A DNA stretch of 41,103 bases from contig JANQIV010000038.1 in the NCBI GenBank assembly GCA_028282005.1, positions 1 through 41,103 on the forward strand. The letters run 5' to 3'. This DNA is from Melioribacteraceae bacterium (GTDB lineage: Bacteria; Bacteroidota; Ignavibacteria; Ignavibacteriales; Melioribacteraceae). Position 1 is the first letter of the stretch; the number at the start of each line of letters is the position of its first letter. This document shows positions 23,785-34,911 of this stretch, piece by piece. The translations under genes were made by a program, and so were the position numbers. The notes beneath the pieces were generated by a model. The model was not told the DNA's origin, ran no database searches, and was given only the letters and a program-made list of their open reading frames with translations.

Positions 23785-26700
23785 TACCCTATTTTATATC
23801 CCGTAAATACTGTTGAGAAATTATTTCTTGTGCTGTTATTTACAGCCCAGCTATTCATCATTACTGCTAATTCTGATTTATCTTCTGTCTCAAATTTGTT
23901 GTAAGTAGTTTTAAAATCTTCATTAAAGTATTTATAAACATTGCTGACTTTACTTAAGTCTTTGTCGTTTGTTGCAACTGTTCCGATAACCGTATTCAAA
24001 CCGTATTTCAATAATTCCATATTTACATACTTCCTCTTTGTCAGTTCTTCATTTCCGCCGGTAGCTTTTATTTCTTTATTAATTTCATTTATCTCATTGA
24101 TAACCGGATCAAAAGTGAACTTGAACATCTCAAGTATTTCAGCATTGTATTTTCCGTCTTTTACTTTATCCATATTATCTGTGAATGTTGCAGAGACAGC
24201 CGAATTGAATTCCAATGCTGCACCGGCATTCTCGGATAACTTGTTGTCAACTCCTGTCATTGATAAGTAATTATCGGAATTCATCAAATCATTCAGCTTG
24301 TTAAAATCTATCTTGGTCTCCGTAGTTTTAATCAAAGCAAAATCTATTTGAGTTCTATTATCAATTGGTTCCTCGGCTCGTACTTCACCATTTATAATAA
24401 CTTGAATTGTTGAGCCGCCTGACGGAACAATAATATTGTATTCGCCATTGTCATTGGTGGTAGTTTTGGTGCCGGTTTCTTTTATAATTACTTCTGCGTT
24501 GTAAACCGGATATCCGTTTTCTGTCACTACTCCCGTGATTCTTTTTTCAGTTGGATATTTCGGTATGAATGTAATAGTACCTTCGCAGTCTGCCCTACCG
24601 TCTTTCTCTCCAGTGTATTTTACAGACACTGATTCAAATTGCTTTAACATAAATACCTGGAATTGTTCATCGCCTATTTTCTCAATTCCAATGCTGTCGT
24701 CCGAATCAGGATGAATGTGTATATTTTTAACGTTCGCTGTTTCAGCTATATCTTTAAAGTCAACATCGACGTATCCTTTTTCAACCGGGATTTCAATAGT
24801 TAGATCAGGCAGTTCACATTTTTCATATAGCTTCGGATCAACTGTTAAATCAATCAAAGCAGAACATTCTTTTTTAGCATTTGTATCGAGAGCATTATAA
24901 GTAAACTGATAGGACCTCAATTTGATTAGCTCTTCTTTCGGAGTAATTACAAGTGTTTTCTTATTTTTAACTTTTGCTTCAATTATGTTTTTATCAATTC
25001 CACTTACCGATTTTAATTCCGCATGAGGCGCTTTATCACTCAAATCAATTTCGAACTTGTCTTTCGTAACAACTGTGTGCTCGATGTCAGGCAAGCTGCA
25101 TTCTATAACAGGCGGCTTACTTTCACCAATTACTATTACATTTAAGTAGCAGTACCTGTAATAGTTGTCTCCTTTTACAACGTAACCAAATCTATCTTTG
25201 CCGACAAAATTTTTCTTCGGGCGATAAATAATTACCTGTGTACCTTCAACTTTTGCAACCATAACTTCTGCATACGGAGTTTCAAATTTATCTGCTAATT
25301 TGTTCGGCGTGTGTTTGAAGATTTTCAATTTTACTTTTAATTCAAGTTCTTCTTCCTTTAGAACTCTTAAAACGTTTTTCTTACCTTTTTCCGCAAAGTC
25401 AATGCATTCTTTTTCGCAGCAGTAAACAATAACGTTTACAAAAGCTTCCGATTTATTTAAAGCACAAGGATCAGTAAGCCTGTATTTAAATTTGTCAAAG
25501 CCCTCACTTCCGGGGTTATAAATAATGAGCGGCTTTGTTTCGCCTTTTTCAACGACAACTTCAGCCCCGAGCTTAGTTACAATTTTTTCAGCAGGCAATT
25601 TTGTTTCAGGTGATATTAATTCGATTGATGTTGTTTTATAGTATAAATCATTTTGTAATACGTCAATTTCAATCTGTTTATCTTTCATTGTTGCAGCAAC
25701 ATCGTCAACTGCATCAAGTATTCCGTTTGTTGCTTTCTTCACATAAACAAAAACAGAAGCCTTTCCTTTGTACTCATATTTTTTGCTTGTTAACTCATAA
25801 TCAAATCTATCGAACAAAACATTTTTTTCGCCTTTGTAATAAACAACTTTCGTCTCGGGATTGAATTCTAACTGTGCGCCTTTATCAGATTTATTCTTCG
25901 ACAATTTCCATGTAAATTCTTTCAATACATCCGGGGCAACATCACAGTGAACAATATTAATTTTTCCCACTATTTCTGATTCGCATTTTTCTTGAGCTAT
26001 TTCTACATAGATAGGGATCGCAACAGGAATGTATTGAGCTTTGAAAGTCGGGAATAAGCAAACATCGCAGCAGCATAAAGAGCTTAATGCAAAGTCTGCA
26101 ATTACAACACCCTTTTCATTATAGACAAGTATAAATGTTCCGCCTCTCAATACCCCGGCTATATGCTCGATACCCGTATATTTATTTACATAATTTTTAA
26201 AGATTGATAAATCGTGAAGTAAGAAATAATTCATTCTCCACAAAAGAATACGGTGAAGAAAAAACACCCTATTCATAAAACAGCAGTAGAGAACTTTGTC
26301 AATGATTGCCGTACAATTATCAACTTCATTTTTAATTACAGGTATGTTATAATAAATTCTCCCGGGTGCTATTCGCAGAATTATTTTTTCGATTACTTTA
26401 ATAACGAGTTTTGCTTTTATCAATAGTTCATTTAAACTCTGTAACGACTTCAAAGTTTTTTCAATCTCTAAACTTGAGAAATTTTCCGGTACCTCCGCTA
26501 AAACTTTTTGAAGGAATTGATCCGAAAAATCTATTTCAACTACTTCGATCAATTCTTCGGCAGACTCAAGTATCTCATGAATCAACAATTCTTTTTTTAT
26601 TATAAATCCACAATCCTTAATTTTCTCTATAAACCGGTTAACAATTCCACCTTGAAAAGCATAAACAAATTCTTTCAGTTTGCAGATAAATTCTATCCTC

Positions 26701-28250
26701 ATTTCAGAGTATAAACTTTGAATCTCTTCAACTCCACATTTTTCTAAAAACAACTTTCTGATTTCAGCAATCTTCTTACTATCGTGTGGATTCACTTTTA
26801 ACGATACTAGTTTGAAGTCAAGATTATAATTATGTTTTAATTTTTTGATTAATATTTTTGCTTGGTCAATCTTCTGTCCAACATGCCCTTCAATTCTATA
26901 ATACGGATAATCATTAATGTTATACGAAAGCGGATCTGATATATGCGTCGGTAGTTTTGTGTTTCCCGTTTCTCCGTTAAAAAAGTATGAGAGATTTTCA
27001 AACTGCCTGCCTTGAATTGTGAAATCAGGATTCCAGAAATTCAAAATATCATCGTTTGGCTTGTACTGGTACGGGATAGTAAAATCGCTGAATTGTTCCG
27101 GGAAATATTTCCCGGGGGTAATTTTGATTTGCGACTCTTTATAATCGGGAACTGCAAAAGTTTCTACCATGTGAATAATTTTTTCAAACAGCATTCGCGC
27201 GGTTAAAAAGTTTTTATCCTGCTTACTGAACACAGGTGCTTTCACAAAATAATTGCGGTATTCCAAAATAGTAGTTGAAGCTGAAGGAGAAATTTCGCCG
27301 AGCATCAAATGGCGCGGGAAATCATCAAAGCTTACTCTGTAATTGCAAAGCTGATTATAAGCATATTCTGAAAATTCATAAAGTGCAAGAAGAATATCAT
27401 TTAGAAAATCGTAACGGTACTGCAGCGGTTTTATTTTATCAAAAGCTTTTGATAGCAGTTTCACAAGTTTGTTATCCACACTGATATCTAAGCCGAGTAT
27501 CTTTCCGTAAACTTCATAAGCATTTTTAATTTCTTTGCCGACTTGAATATTATACTTATCAATTGCTTTGAGGAATTCTTCATCCAATTTCTTTTCCGAA
27601 TCAACCTGGTCCAACTTGAATTTATTTGTTGAATGCAGTCTTTTAATTCTAATGTGGTTTATTTTGTTTTTCAACTTTAACGCTTTTTCTAAGTCAAATT
27701 CTTTTAAGTCGCTTTTCTTTATCAATAAAAAGATTATTGACTCTTCCCTTCTTATCCCTTTATTGTCACAGTCATTGCCGGTGCAAGTCTGGTGCTGCAT
27801 ATCGGTGAGGTCATAAAACGCAACAACAACTCTTTGGTTTAAGTCGGTGAGTTTGTCAAGTGTTTTCACTTTTTCGTTTTTATCAACCGAAGGGATAAGC
27901 TGTTTTATGTCTTTTAATTTTTTCTCTTCGTCAACGGTATCATAAAACAAATCATACTTCGGTCCTTTGTGTTCTTTGAAATCCACGAATTTATTGTAAG
28001 ATGTTTTTTTGTTTAGAAAAATCCTGTAGCCGGATGAACTGAGCCCGTTTCCTTTTTCGATAATTATTTTATTGCCTTTTTTAACAAAATAAAAATCACA
28101 AATTATTCCGGCACCTATGTATTCGTATCTTGTCCTGTTGGTTTCATATTCGCCTTTTTCTCTCAATCTATTTAATTGTGTGCTCGTTAAAATTTGGTTT
28201 GTCTCAAAGACCGGGTAACAATTAAAATCTTTGCAATCCATGTTTATCAC
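23784..28250 (-). CDS. Large eCIS-associated protein with C-terminal Ig-like domains
   Basis: The product is 1488 residues. The N-terminus (FETNQILTSTQLNRLRE, then GAGIICDF and a GNGLSSSGYRIF element) is a conserved eCIS-associated opening also seen in other phyla. A long helical part follows (to about residue 720), then a Cys-rich patch (LCCCDVC). The C-terminal half has several beta-sandwich repeats of cadherin/Ig-like type (VDDVAATMKDKQIEIDVLQ from about 846) and a carboxypeptidase-regulatory-like domain (ITGVVTENGYPVYNAEVIIKE, about 1236-1290). It sits where Afp operons carry accessory baseplate or fibre genes, between the second wedge protein and the tape measure. Surface attachment or target recognition is my inference; no trimeric phage-fibre motif is visible. 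The neighbours on both sides abut or overlap. Confidence 0.72.
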   Translation of the reverse strand: MINMDCKDFNCYPVFETNQILTSTQLNRLREKGEYETNRTRYEYIGAGIICDFYFVKKGNKIIIEKGNGLSSSGYRIFLNKKTSYNKFVDFKEHKGPKYDLFYDTVDEEKKLKDIKQLIPSVDKNEKVKTLDKLTDLNQRVVVAFYDLTDMQHQTCTGNDCDNKGIRREESIIFLLIKKSDLKEFDLEKALKLKNKINHIRIKRLHSTNKFKLDQVDSEKKLDEEFLKAIDKYNIQVGKEIKNAYEVYGKILGLDISVDNKLVKLLSKAFDKIKPLQYRYDFLNDILLALYEFSEYAYNQLCNYRVSFDDFPRHLMLGEISPSASTTILEYRNYFVKAPVFSKQDKNFLTARMLFEKIIHMVETFAVPDYKESQIKITPGKYFPEQFSDFTIPYQYKPNDDILNFWNPDFTIQGRQFENLSYFFNGETGNTKLPTHISDPLSYNINDYPYYRIEGHVGQKIDQAKILIKKLKHNYNLDFKLVSLKVNPHDSKKIAEIRKLFLEKCGVEEIQSLYSEMRIEFICKLKEFVYAFQGGIVNRFIEKIKDCGFIIKKELLIHEILESAEELIEVVEIDFSDQFLQKVLAEVPENFSSLEIEKTLKSLQSLNELLIKAKLVIKVIEKIILRIAPGRIYYNIPVIKNEVDNCTAIIDKVLYCCFMNRVFFLHRILLWRMNYFLLHDLSIFKNYVNKYTGIEHIAGVLRGGTFILVYNEKGVVIADFALSSLCCCDVCLFPTFKAQYIPVAIPIYVEIAQEKCESEIVGKINIVHCDVAPDVLKEFTWKLSKNKSDKGAQLEFNPETKVVYYKGEKNVLFDRFDYELTSKKYEYKGKASVFVYVKKATNGILDAVDDVAATMKDKQIEIDVLQNDLYYKTTSIELISPETKLPAEKIVTKLGAEVVVEKGETKPLIIYNPGSEGFDKFKYRLTDPCALNKSEAFVNVIVYCCEKECIDFAEKGKKNVLRVLKEEELELKVKLKIFKHTPNKLADKFETPYAEVMVAKVEGTQVIIYRPKKNFVGKDRFGYVVKGDNYYRYCYLNVIVIGESKPPVIECSLPDIEHTVVTKDKFEIDLSDKAPHAELKSVSGIDKNIIEAKVKNKKTLVITPKEELIKLRSYQFTYNALDTNAKKECSALIDLTVDPKLYEKCELPDLTIEIPVEKGYVDVDFKDIAETANVKNIHIHPDSDDSIGIEKIGDEQFQVFMLKQFESVSVKYTGEKDGRADCEGTITFIPKYPTEKRITGVVTENGYPVYNAEVIIKETGTKTTTNDNGEYNIIVPSGGSTIQVIINGEVRAEEPIDNRTQIDFALIKTTETKIDFNKLNDLMNSDNYLSMTGVDNKLSENAGAALEFNSAVSATFTDNMDKVKDGKYNAEILEMFKFTFDPVINEINEINKEIKATGGNEELTKRKYVNMELLKYGLNTVIGTVATNDKDLSKVSNVYKYFNEDFKTTYNKFETEDKSELAVMMNSWAVNNSTRNNFSTVFTGYKIG

Positions 28251-28252
28251 CT

Positions 28253-31200
28253 TTAAATAATTCCTAATGAAGTGCGGCCCAAAATAACTTGAGGATCATC
28301 CCCCTCAGACCACTCGCAATCATGAAGTTTGGCTACAGGATAGACATTACGCAACGAGAATAGCACAGCCGAAAACTCGTTTGTCTTTGTCCTGTAATTA
28401 TTTATTGCTGTTTTTAATTCAGCTAACTGCTTTTGCTTTTCCGATTTAGTTTCAGCACAGACATAAAGCGCTTTCTTTTTGGCTAACGTGTTCAGCGATA
28501 ACAACCAATTATAATAGGCTAACTCGAATGCTTTCATTTGTTCAGGATCAATCCAACAGATACGCGGGAAAATATGTGCAGGTGTTTCAAGCCTAATTGA
28601 GTTTTCAACAAATCTTCTGAAACCGATATCTCTGAACTTTTCAGGCCATGACGGCATAATAACCGAAACCCTATAAGAATAAGGGTCTGCCTCGTACTCT
28701 TTATATTCAAGTTGTTGTTGAGTTTCTTCTTTTGAGGAGAAATTATGAATACGGTCTATCATTATTTGTGCATCAATTTTGTACTCATAAAAATCGCTGC
28801 TCATTCCAATTATTTCATAGTTTGCTGCAATCAAAACGAAATAATATGTTTCATCAACTGCTTGGCGTATCTCAAAATTGTTTTTGTCGGCAGCATACTT
28901 TGGAACAATACTTACGCCGTGTTTGCAGCCGCTTAAGTATTTGTAGCCTTCGCTTTTAAATACAATATCGCCGGATGAATCCTTTAATCTAAAACGCCAT
29001 TCGGGTTTACGCGATTCTTTTTCCGGCTCATCTTCGAAAATCTCGAAATAAAATTTTTCTTCATCAGTGGCTTCTTCCGGCGGTTCAAGACAAACAGGCA
29101 GCAAATCGAAAGTTTTATCCAGCGGTCTTAATAGAATGTGTTCAACAATGTGTAGGTTTTCAACATCATAAAATTCACGGAAGTATTTTATAATAGCATC
29201 ACGGTCTTTTTCGCACGAGCTTTTGTCGTCATAAGCTTCACTTTTAACAGTGACTTCGCCGCAGTCATTCAATAAAACAAAAATCTTTTTCTTGCCAGGC
29301 ACTGTTTTAATTGCATACATATCAATGTTATCACCGTGAGAAAGCACAAAGTGTAAAGCGCTTTGGGCACACTCTCGGTTGTCGTAATCGATACCCGTAA
29401 ATAATATTTTACCACTGTCGCTTGGAATCTCTATTTTGATACGATATAATTTCTTCCCGCTGTCGATGTATTCTTCGATATAAATATAATCGTTAGTTAA
29501 GTTTTCTCTTTCGTAGCCAGCAAACCCAAGAAATCTTGCGACACGTTTTTTCATTCCCGCAACGTTGGTTGTATCCCATATCGCTTTTTCATCATAGTAA
29601 TTGAATGCTTTGCCTCGGTTAGCACTTAAATCCGGATATTCTTTTAGTATCTTAATTTTGTCATCAATTAATTTTTCAGAAGCATTCTCTTCGAGCATCG
29701 AATAAATAAACAAACTGTAGTCTGTTATTTCTTCGCAGAATCTAGCAAGCAAATGTTCGAGTACACGGTTGCGTCTGTCCAAAAATGTTTTTTTATCTTC
29801 GGCAAGTTTTTCGTTTTCCGTTTTATATTTATCGTAATCAACATAGAGCAGATCCAAATCTCTAATGTCCGAAAGAAGCTGCGTGTAGTATGTTTTATTT
29901 ATATCGGGGTCGATCGAAAAAATATTTTTAATATTTGATAACTGTGATAAGTAATTTGCAAGTATTTGTTCGAAGAACAAAAGATAAGCTTTCAACTGCT
30001 TCGCCTGAGCTTTTCTCTTATCTGTTGCTGTTTTGGGCAGTCCGTGTTTTCCGATTCCGTAAACCAACGGGTATTCATTCTGAACGGGGTAATAATCATC
30101 AAGGTCTAAATAGTCACCTTCGGGATCTTCAAGATCTGTATCGTGCCCAACCAGTTTACCTTTTTTATAAAGATTAGAAATCTCGTTAAATTTTATTTCT
30201 ACTTTTTCCGGATCGGCAAAGTAAGGCAAGTCATCTTTATAAAAAGTTATTTGTGATTTTTCAACACTTAGCTTTGGTGCAAGATTTTCTTTACTTAAGC
30301 TCAGCTTCCATTTATTATTCATGCTAAGCTGTTTATCTCCGTCATAGCTTGAGATCAAAACGTTCCGGACAGCTTTAACTCCTTCGATATCCATAATGAT
30401 ATTTATCATATCCGAAACACGGAGCTCATCTTTTAATTCTGCTTTTATCAGTTCATCAGTATCAAGAAAGCCGTGAGTTAAAAGAGGACCTTCAAAAATT
30501 TCATCAACAGTTTTCCCTTTATCCAAAAGGTGTTCGATCGTATAAAAATTAATTGAAGGTGAAAAATATTCATGTAGCCAGTAATATATTTCCGCCAGTA
30601 TTTGTTCTATATCAGCATCATCCTCAACTATAATTTCCGCACAAACACCAATGTTTTCATACTCGACTTCCTTAAATTGATTAATATCTTCGCATAAGTT
30701 TCTATGCTTATGATATTTTTCAATCAGTTCTTTTTTTACTTCTTTTTTATCAGCATCATCTTCGTATTCAACAATTACGTTAAAAATACCTTTTAGTTTT
30801 ACTGAATCTTCATCATACTCAGCTTGATAAACAAGTTTGTTTTCTTCAATATCCGGCACAAACGGCTGTCTGGATTTCAATGCTTTTTTTATCCAAGCAT
30901 TTTTAACACCTTTTGTATCAACAAGTACTTTTCTAAAATCAATATCAGATACCGGGTTGCACGGGAGTATCTGCGCTGCGGTAAAGAAAGTTGTGTCATC
31001 TTTCTCAATTGTTCCGTCTTCCTCTGCAAGTATATTTACAACTTTATTTGAAGTACGATAACCTAGATCAGTAATAGCATAGCAAAGAAGCTCGTGTGTC
31101 GTAATGCCCGGATCGTGCGTATTGTAATCGGTCCAAATTTTTCCGGCCAATTTTTCAATATGCTTAATCCCTTGCGCACGGAGCAATTCATAATCTTCAC

Positions 31201-31255
31201 TCGGAAGCAAAGTCGGATTTTTTTGTAAAGTTAAACTTTCTTTTTCATTGCTCAT
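28253..31255 (-). CDS. Baseplate wedge protein (Afp12-like)
   Basis: The product is 1000 residues. The opening contains KIWTDYNTHDPGITTHELLCYAITDLGYR (about residues 39-67), the hallmark of the Afp12/gpJ-like wedge subunit. The late block RLETPAHIFPRICW is another conserved eCIS element. Together with the next protein it forms the wedges that surround the spike and start sheath contraction. Its start overlaps the upstream stop (TAATG at 31255-31257), so translation is coupled. No membrane segments. Length is within the range seen for Bacteroidota eCIS, where this protein is often larger than in phages. Confidence 0.88.
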   Translation of the reverse strand: MSNEKESLTLQKNPTLLPSEDYELLRAQGIKHIEKLAGKIWTDYNTHDPGITTHELLCYAITDLGYRTSNKVVNILAEEDGTIEKDDTTFFTAAQILPCNPVSDIDFRKVLVDTKGVKNAWIKKALKSRQPFVPDIEENKLVYQAEYDEDSVKLKGIFNVIVEYEDDADKKEVKKELIEKYHKHRNLCEDINQFKEVEYENIGVCAEIIVEDDADIEQILAEIYYWLHEYFSPSINFYTIEHLLDKGKTVDEIFEGPLLTHGFLDTDELIKAELKDELRVSDMINIIMDIEGVKAVRNVLISSYDGDKQLSMNNKWKLSLSKENLAPKLSVEKSQITFYKDDLPYFADPEKVEIKFNEISNLYKKGKLVGHDTDLEDPEGDYLDLDDYYPVQNEYPLVYGIGKHGLPKTATDKRKAQAKQLKAYLLFFEQILANYLSQLSNIKNIFSIDPDINKTYYTQLLSDIRDLDLLYVDYDKYKTENEKLAEDKKTFLDRRNRVLEHLLARFCEEITDYSLFIYSMLEENASEKLIDDKIKILKEYPDLSANRGKAFNYYDEKAIWDTTNVAGMKKRVARFLGFAGYERENLTNDYIYIEEYIDSGKKLYRIKIEIPSDSGKILFTGIDYDNRECAQSALHFVLSHGDNIDMYAIKTVPGKKKIFVLLNDCGEVTVKSEAYDDKSSCEKDRDAIIKYFREFYDVENLHIVEHILLRPLDKTFDLLPVCLEPPEEATDEEKFYFEIFEDEPEKESRKPEWRFRLKDSSGDIVFKSEGYKYLSGCKHGVSIVPKYAADKNNFEIRQAVDETYYFVLIAANYEIIGMSSDFYEYKIDAQIMIDRIHNFSSKEETQQQLEYKEYEADPYSYRVSVIMPSWPEKFRDIGFRRFVENSIRLETPAHIFPRICWIDPEQMKAFELAYYNWLLSLNTLAKKKALYVCAETKSEKQKQLAELKTAINNYRTKTNEFSAVLFSLRNVYPVAKLHDCEWSEGDDPQVILGRTSLGII

Positions 31256-34200
31256 TAAATTATACCTACTTCATGTTCCGGGTATGAAACCAAAATTGAT
31301 TTTGAAGATTCTGCCGATGCAACATAATTCTGCTCGGACTCTACACCTTTTATGTATTTATAAAGTTTAAAGTCGGTCAGGTAATCCACATAACTTCTTT
31401 CTTCGATGAAATCGATTATGTGCGACGAATGAATTTTACCGCCGAATAAAATGTCTTCACCCTCTTCAAACGCCCATGGCGAAAGGTATTTGATGATTTC
31501 AGTATTGAGATACTTTGCGTAGTAACCTTCATCATAGCCTTTTCTGAACTTAACGTTGAAGCTGGCTTTCACTTCTTCGTAAGTTGGATTTTCCACTTCA
31601 ATATTCACGTGAGGTGAAATAGATTTCTTTAAATATTTTTTTATTTCATCAAGCATGTTGATGCTGGTTGACGGCTGCAGTTTGTTTATCGCATTTTTAT
31701 TTCTAAGATTTGAAACGGGGATAACAGTAACATGACCCGGTGATATTTCAGATTCCGAGCCGGTATGATTTAAACATTTCACCTTATAAATCGATGGGAA
31801 GTACTCGAGCACTATTCTTTCATAGTCCCAAATGTTTATGGGGCGGTTTTTATGGCGAAGCCTTTCACTGACACGTGTGTAATATTCTTTGCTTTGTTCT
31901 TTGACCTTCCCTCCGAACGAAGCAAACGGCTGGGTCACGCTTTTTATCTGAGGAACTCTGGTTGCTAATTTTGAGATAGATTCCGCTTCCAGCGCCTCCG
32001 ATAAATACTGCGGATCATTTTTATTGTCACGGAAACTTGCGGAAACAGCTTGGGCTTTAATATCTATTAATTGATTTACAGCCTTAGAATTATTTTCGAC
32101 ACTAGCCCGAATCCAGTAATAATTTGAATCAAGCAACGTATTATCTTTTGTCGCATCTTTGGGAATAGCAAATTCGATTATTCCAGTGGTTTTTAATTCA
32201 TTTGTTGAATCTGCGACAATGTCATCGGCCTCAAATTTTTTCCATTCATTTTTCACAAGATAGCACCAGTTGATTTCGTCTGGTGTATCGACGGAAAAGT
32301 CACCACTGCCTTCTGCAACCTGAAATAACAGATTTAAGTTCTGCGGAGGCACAAGATCTTTTACGCCAATGTATAAAAGTCCTTCCTGCTCAGTATCGTC
32401 AAAAACATATGTTGGAAGGAGCATTTTTGTTTCAACTAAAGTTACGGTGGATGTAGTTGTCGAGTCAGTTGTTTCGTCGGATGAACTGGCACTGCTTTCA
32501 AATGTTGTTTCAATAAATCCGAACGGCCCAATTTGAAAATACTGATCAATATCATTATCAAAAGTTGATTCCGCAGTGTAACCTAATTTTATCGACTTGA
32601 CCATCGGTGTATATGGCACATTCAATATTGTCTGTTCCGTATTGGCTGTACCCTTTACTTTATTGATTACATTCTCAGTTAATATTTTACTGTACACCAA
32701 ATGGTTAAAATCACGTCCGCTTAACTCTAATTTTAAGAATCCCTTTTTAAGGCTGTTGCTGAATTGAGTGAATTCATCTCTTTCCTTTTCTCTTTCAATT
32801 CCGCTCGCCGTTAAGCTAATTGGTTCAATACTTTCGCCGGTGTCTTCTTGTGCAGTTTCGTCCAAAACAATACCCCCTACAACCGGTTCATCTTTCTTTG
32901 GAAATAATTCTTTATCTGTCGCAATGTTATTCCATTTATAATCTTCTCTCAGAAATGCATTTATCTTAAATTCACTGTCATCTTCGGGAATGTAATTATC
33001 ACTGTATGAGTAAGTATATTGCCCGGTTAAAGGATTGCCTGCAGCATCTTTCTTTTGAGTTTTTGTAAATCCAAACTTATAACCATCGTAGTATTTCTTA
33101 AAATCTTCCGGCTTGTCCAGCCATTCAATAAAAATATCGAGCTTTGAAATATCTTTATTAAATATTTCATTACTCCCGATGTAAAACCCGGAACCTACTG
33201 CCGGGGTTGGGCCAAAAGACTGGAAAGGTTTTGCAGCATCAAGCAATCCCACATCGTTTTGCACGATAACATTTGTTACTTCTTCAACTTCAGCTTTTAA
33301 AGTGATCGACTTTATCTCAAGCGACTTCAAATATTCATAAGGATTGCTTTTTTGAACAAGCATTACTTTAAAAACAGGCCAATCCGTTACAAACAAACCG
33401 CCAAGTTTGGCTTTGTCATATTTTATTATTGAAGGCTGATCTTGTTCAATCAATAACGGAAAGATCAGTTTGTTTTCTTCAATAGTAATTTCTGTATTTA
33501 GTTTTGCTTCAATCCATTTCTTTTTCCCGCTGAAATAAAATTTCAAGCTATCGTCATCCAGGGTTTTATGCAGATGATCTTGCGAGTAACCTTCACTTTT
33601 AAATTCGAATGTGACCGTTATTTCTCTTTTACCTTCATTTAAGAAAAATATTGGTGAAGCAATCGCAAAACCAATATCAGCATCAATCATTGTAGTTGCA
33701 TCATCAGCTTTACCTTCCTGAGTTTCGCCAAAGGTCTTCCATTTTTTATCGTCGTCATCAAAATCAGTACCGTTGCCGTCCTTGGAATTTGCAGTTGGAG
33801 CCGAATAGATTTTTGTCGACGTAAAATATTCATCTTCCTTTTTATCAAGGAAAACTGTCTGTAAACTTTTTACTTCAGCCTTATTTACGACTATCTCTTT
33901 ATCTATTCCGTAATAAACTTCAACCCCTGTGTCGTCCTTTCCGGCTTTTAGCAGAGTATCTTTTTTAATTGCATATGAATTCACATTTTTTGCAAGTTGA
34001 AAAATTAAATGGACTGTGTCGCTTTGTGCCGATTTTAATTCAAGCTGTAAAAACTCTTTGTAATAAAAGTCGAGATGGCTCTTCGTAAGAGTGTTGATAT
34101 GATTTTGAGCATATTTGAATAGGTGAAGAAAAGCAAGGAACAATGCAAAGTGAGGTTGATGATACGGGTATTTTGTCAATGCTTCGTTAAAATATTTTGT

Positions 34201-34911
34201 AGCTTCGCCATTTATTTTTTTTAACGAATTGTAAAACTCTTTGAATACTGCGTCAATGTCGTTAAGTAGTTTACTCAAATCAGATTTGTTGAGTTTTGTA
34301 TCGTAAACTGTTAGAACCGTTTTATCATCAATTTCCCATATCTCGTCCAAATCACTTTTACTTAAATTGATCAGTTTTTTTGTTTCCGAACCATCATCGT
34401 AACGTAAACCAATCAATTTATTTAGCGCTTCAGAAAGTGAAGATTTTATTGTTATTTCAAGGTCTTTTCTTAAACTGATTTCATCTATTGAGTTTTCGTA
34501 CCAATAATTAATATCTCCGGCAATCATTGCTATTCTAAACGTTAAATTTTCTACTGATGAGATATTTACTTTATTTGATCCCGCTTTTCTAATTTTAGAA
34601 AAAACTTCTTCTTTTTCTTTCTCGTATTTATTCTTTTCCCATTCATAGTTGGTTTTCGAAACCATTGAAATCAATGTAGTAATATCACATTCAATAAAGG
34701 CCAACCAATCTTCAGTTACTCCGTTTACATTATTCGAATCATAGAATCTCACATAAGTTGAATACTTACGCGCAAACAAAATTAAATCCTCAAGTTCCCT
34801 CTCGTCAATGAGGAAGTAAGTGGGCTTGAGCATTTCAAGCAATCGTTGAGCCTGGCTTGTACCATCCCTTTGCAAAGGATTTAATGTTCCGCATTCACAT
34901 AAATTAATCAT
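31255..34911 (-). CDS. Baseplate J/gp47-like wedge protein (Afp11-like)
   Basis: The product is 1218 residues. Residues about 995-1170 carry the baseplate J signature: YYTRVSERLRHKNRPINIWDYERIVLEYFPSIYKVKCLNH, then HVTVIPVSNLRN and a C-terminal SPHVNIEVENPTYEEV block. The rest is beta-rich with low-complexity Thr/Ser stretches (SSASSSDETTDSTTTS, about residue 815). The role is the outer wedge of the baseplate, joined to the gp25-like protein and the Afp12-like partner. The start overlaps the gp25-like gene as ATGA (34908-34911). Confidence 0.9.
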   Translation of the reverse strand: MINLCECGTLNPLQRDGTSQAQRLLEMLKPTYFLIDERELEDLILFARKYSTYVRFYDSNNVNGVTEDWLAFIECDITTLISMVSKTNYEWEKNKYEKEKEEVFSKIRKAGSNKVNISSVENLTFRIAMIAGDINYWYENSIDEISLRKDLEITIKSSLSEALNKLIGLRYDDGSETKKLINLSKSDLDEIWEIDDKTVLTVYDTKLNKSDLSKLLNDIDAVFKEFYNSLKKINGEATKYFNEALTKYPYHQPHFALFLAFLHLFKYAQNHINTLTKSHLDFYYKEFLQLELKSAQSDTVHLIFQLAKNVNSYAIKKDTLLKAGKDDTGVEVYYGIDKEIVVNKAEVKSLQTVFLDKKEDEYFTSTKIYSAPTANSKDGNGTDFDDDDKKWKTFGETQEGKADDATTMIDADIGFAIASPIFFLNEGKREITVTFEFKSEGYSQDHLHKTLDDDSLKFYFSGKKKWIEAKLNTEITIEENKLIFPLLIEQDQPSIIKYDKAKLGGLFVTDWPVFKVMLVQKSNPYEYLKSLEIKSITLKAEVEEVTNVIVQNDVGLLDAAKPFQSFGPTPAVGSGFYIGSNEIFNKDISKLDIFIEWLDKPEDFKKYYDGYKFGFTKTQKKDAAGNPLTGQYTYSYSDNYIPEDDSEFKINAFLREDYKWNNIATDKELFPKKDEPVVGGIVLDETAQEDTGESIEPISLTASGIEREKERDEFTQFSNSLKKGFLKLELSGRDFNHLVYSKILTENVINKVKGTANTEQTILNVPYTPMVKSIKLGYTAESTFDNDIDQYFQIGPFGFIETTFESSASSSDETTDSTTTSTVTLVETKMLLPTYVFDDTEQEGLLYIGVKDLVPPQNLNLLFQVAEGSGDFSVDTPDEINWCYLVKNEWKKFEADDIVADSTNELKTTGIIEFAIPKDATKDNTLLDSNYYWIRASVENNSKAVNQLIDIKAQAVSASFRDNKNDPQYLSEALEAESISKLATRVPQIKSVTQPFASFGGKVKEQSKEYYTRVSERLRHKNRPINIWDYERIVLEYFPSIYKVKCLNHTGSESEISPGHVTVIPVSNLRNKNAINKLQPSTSINMLDEIKKYLKKSISPHVNIEVENPTYEEVKASFNVKFRKGYDEGYYAKYLNTEIIKYLSPWAFEEGEDILFGGKIHSSHIIDFIEERSYVDYLTDFKLYKYIKGVESEQNYVASAESSKSILVSYPEHEVGII

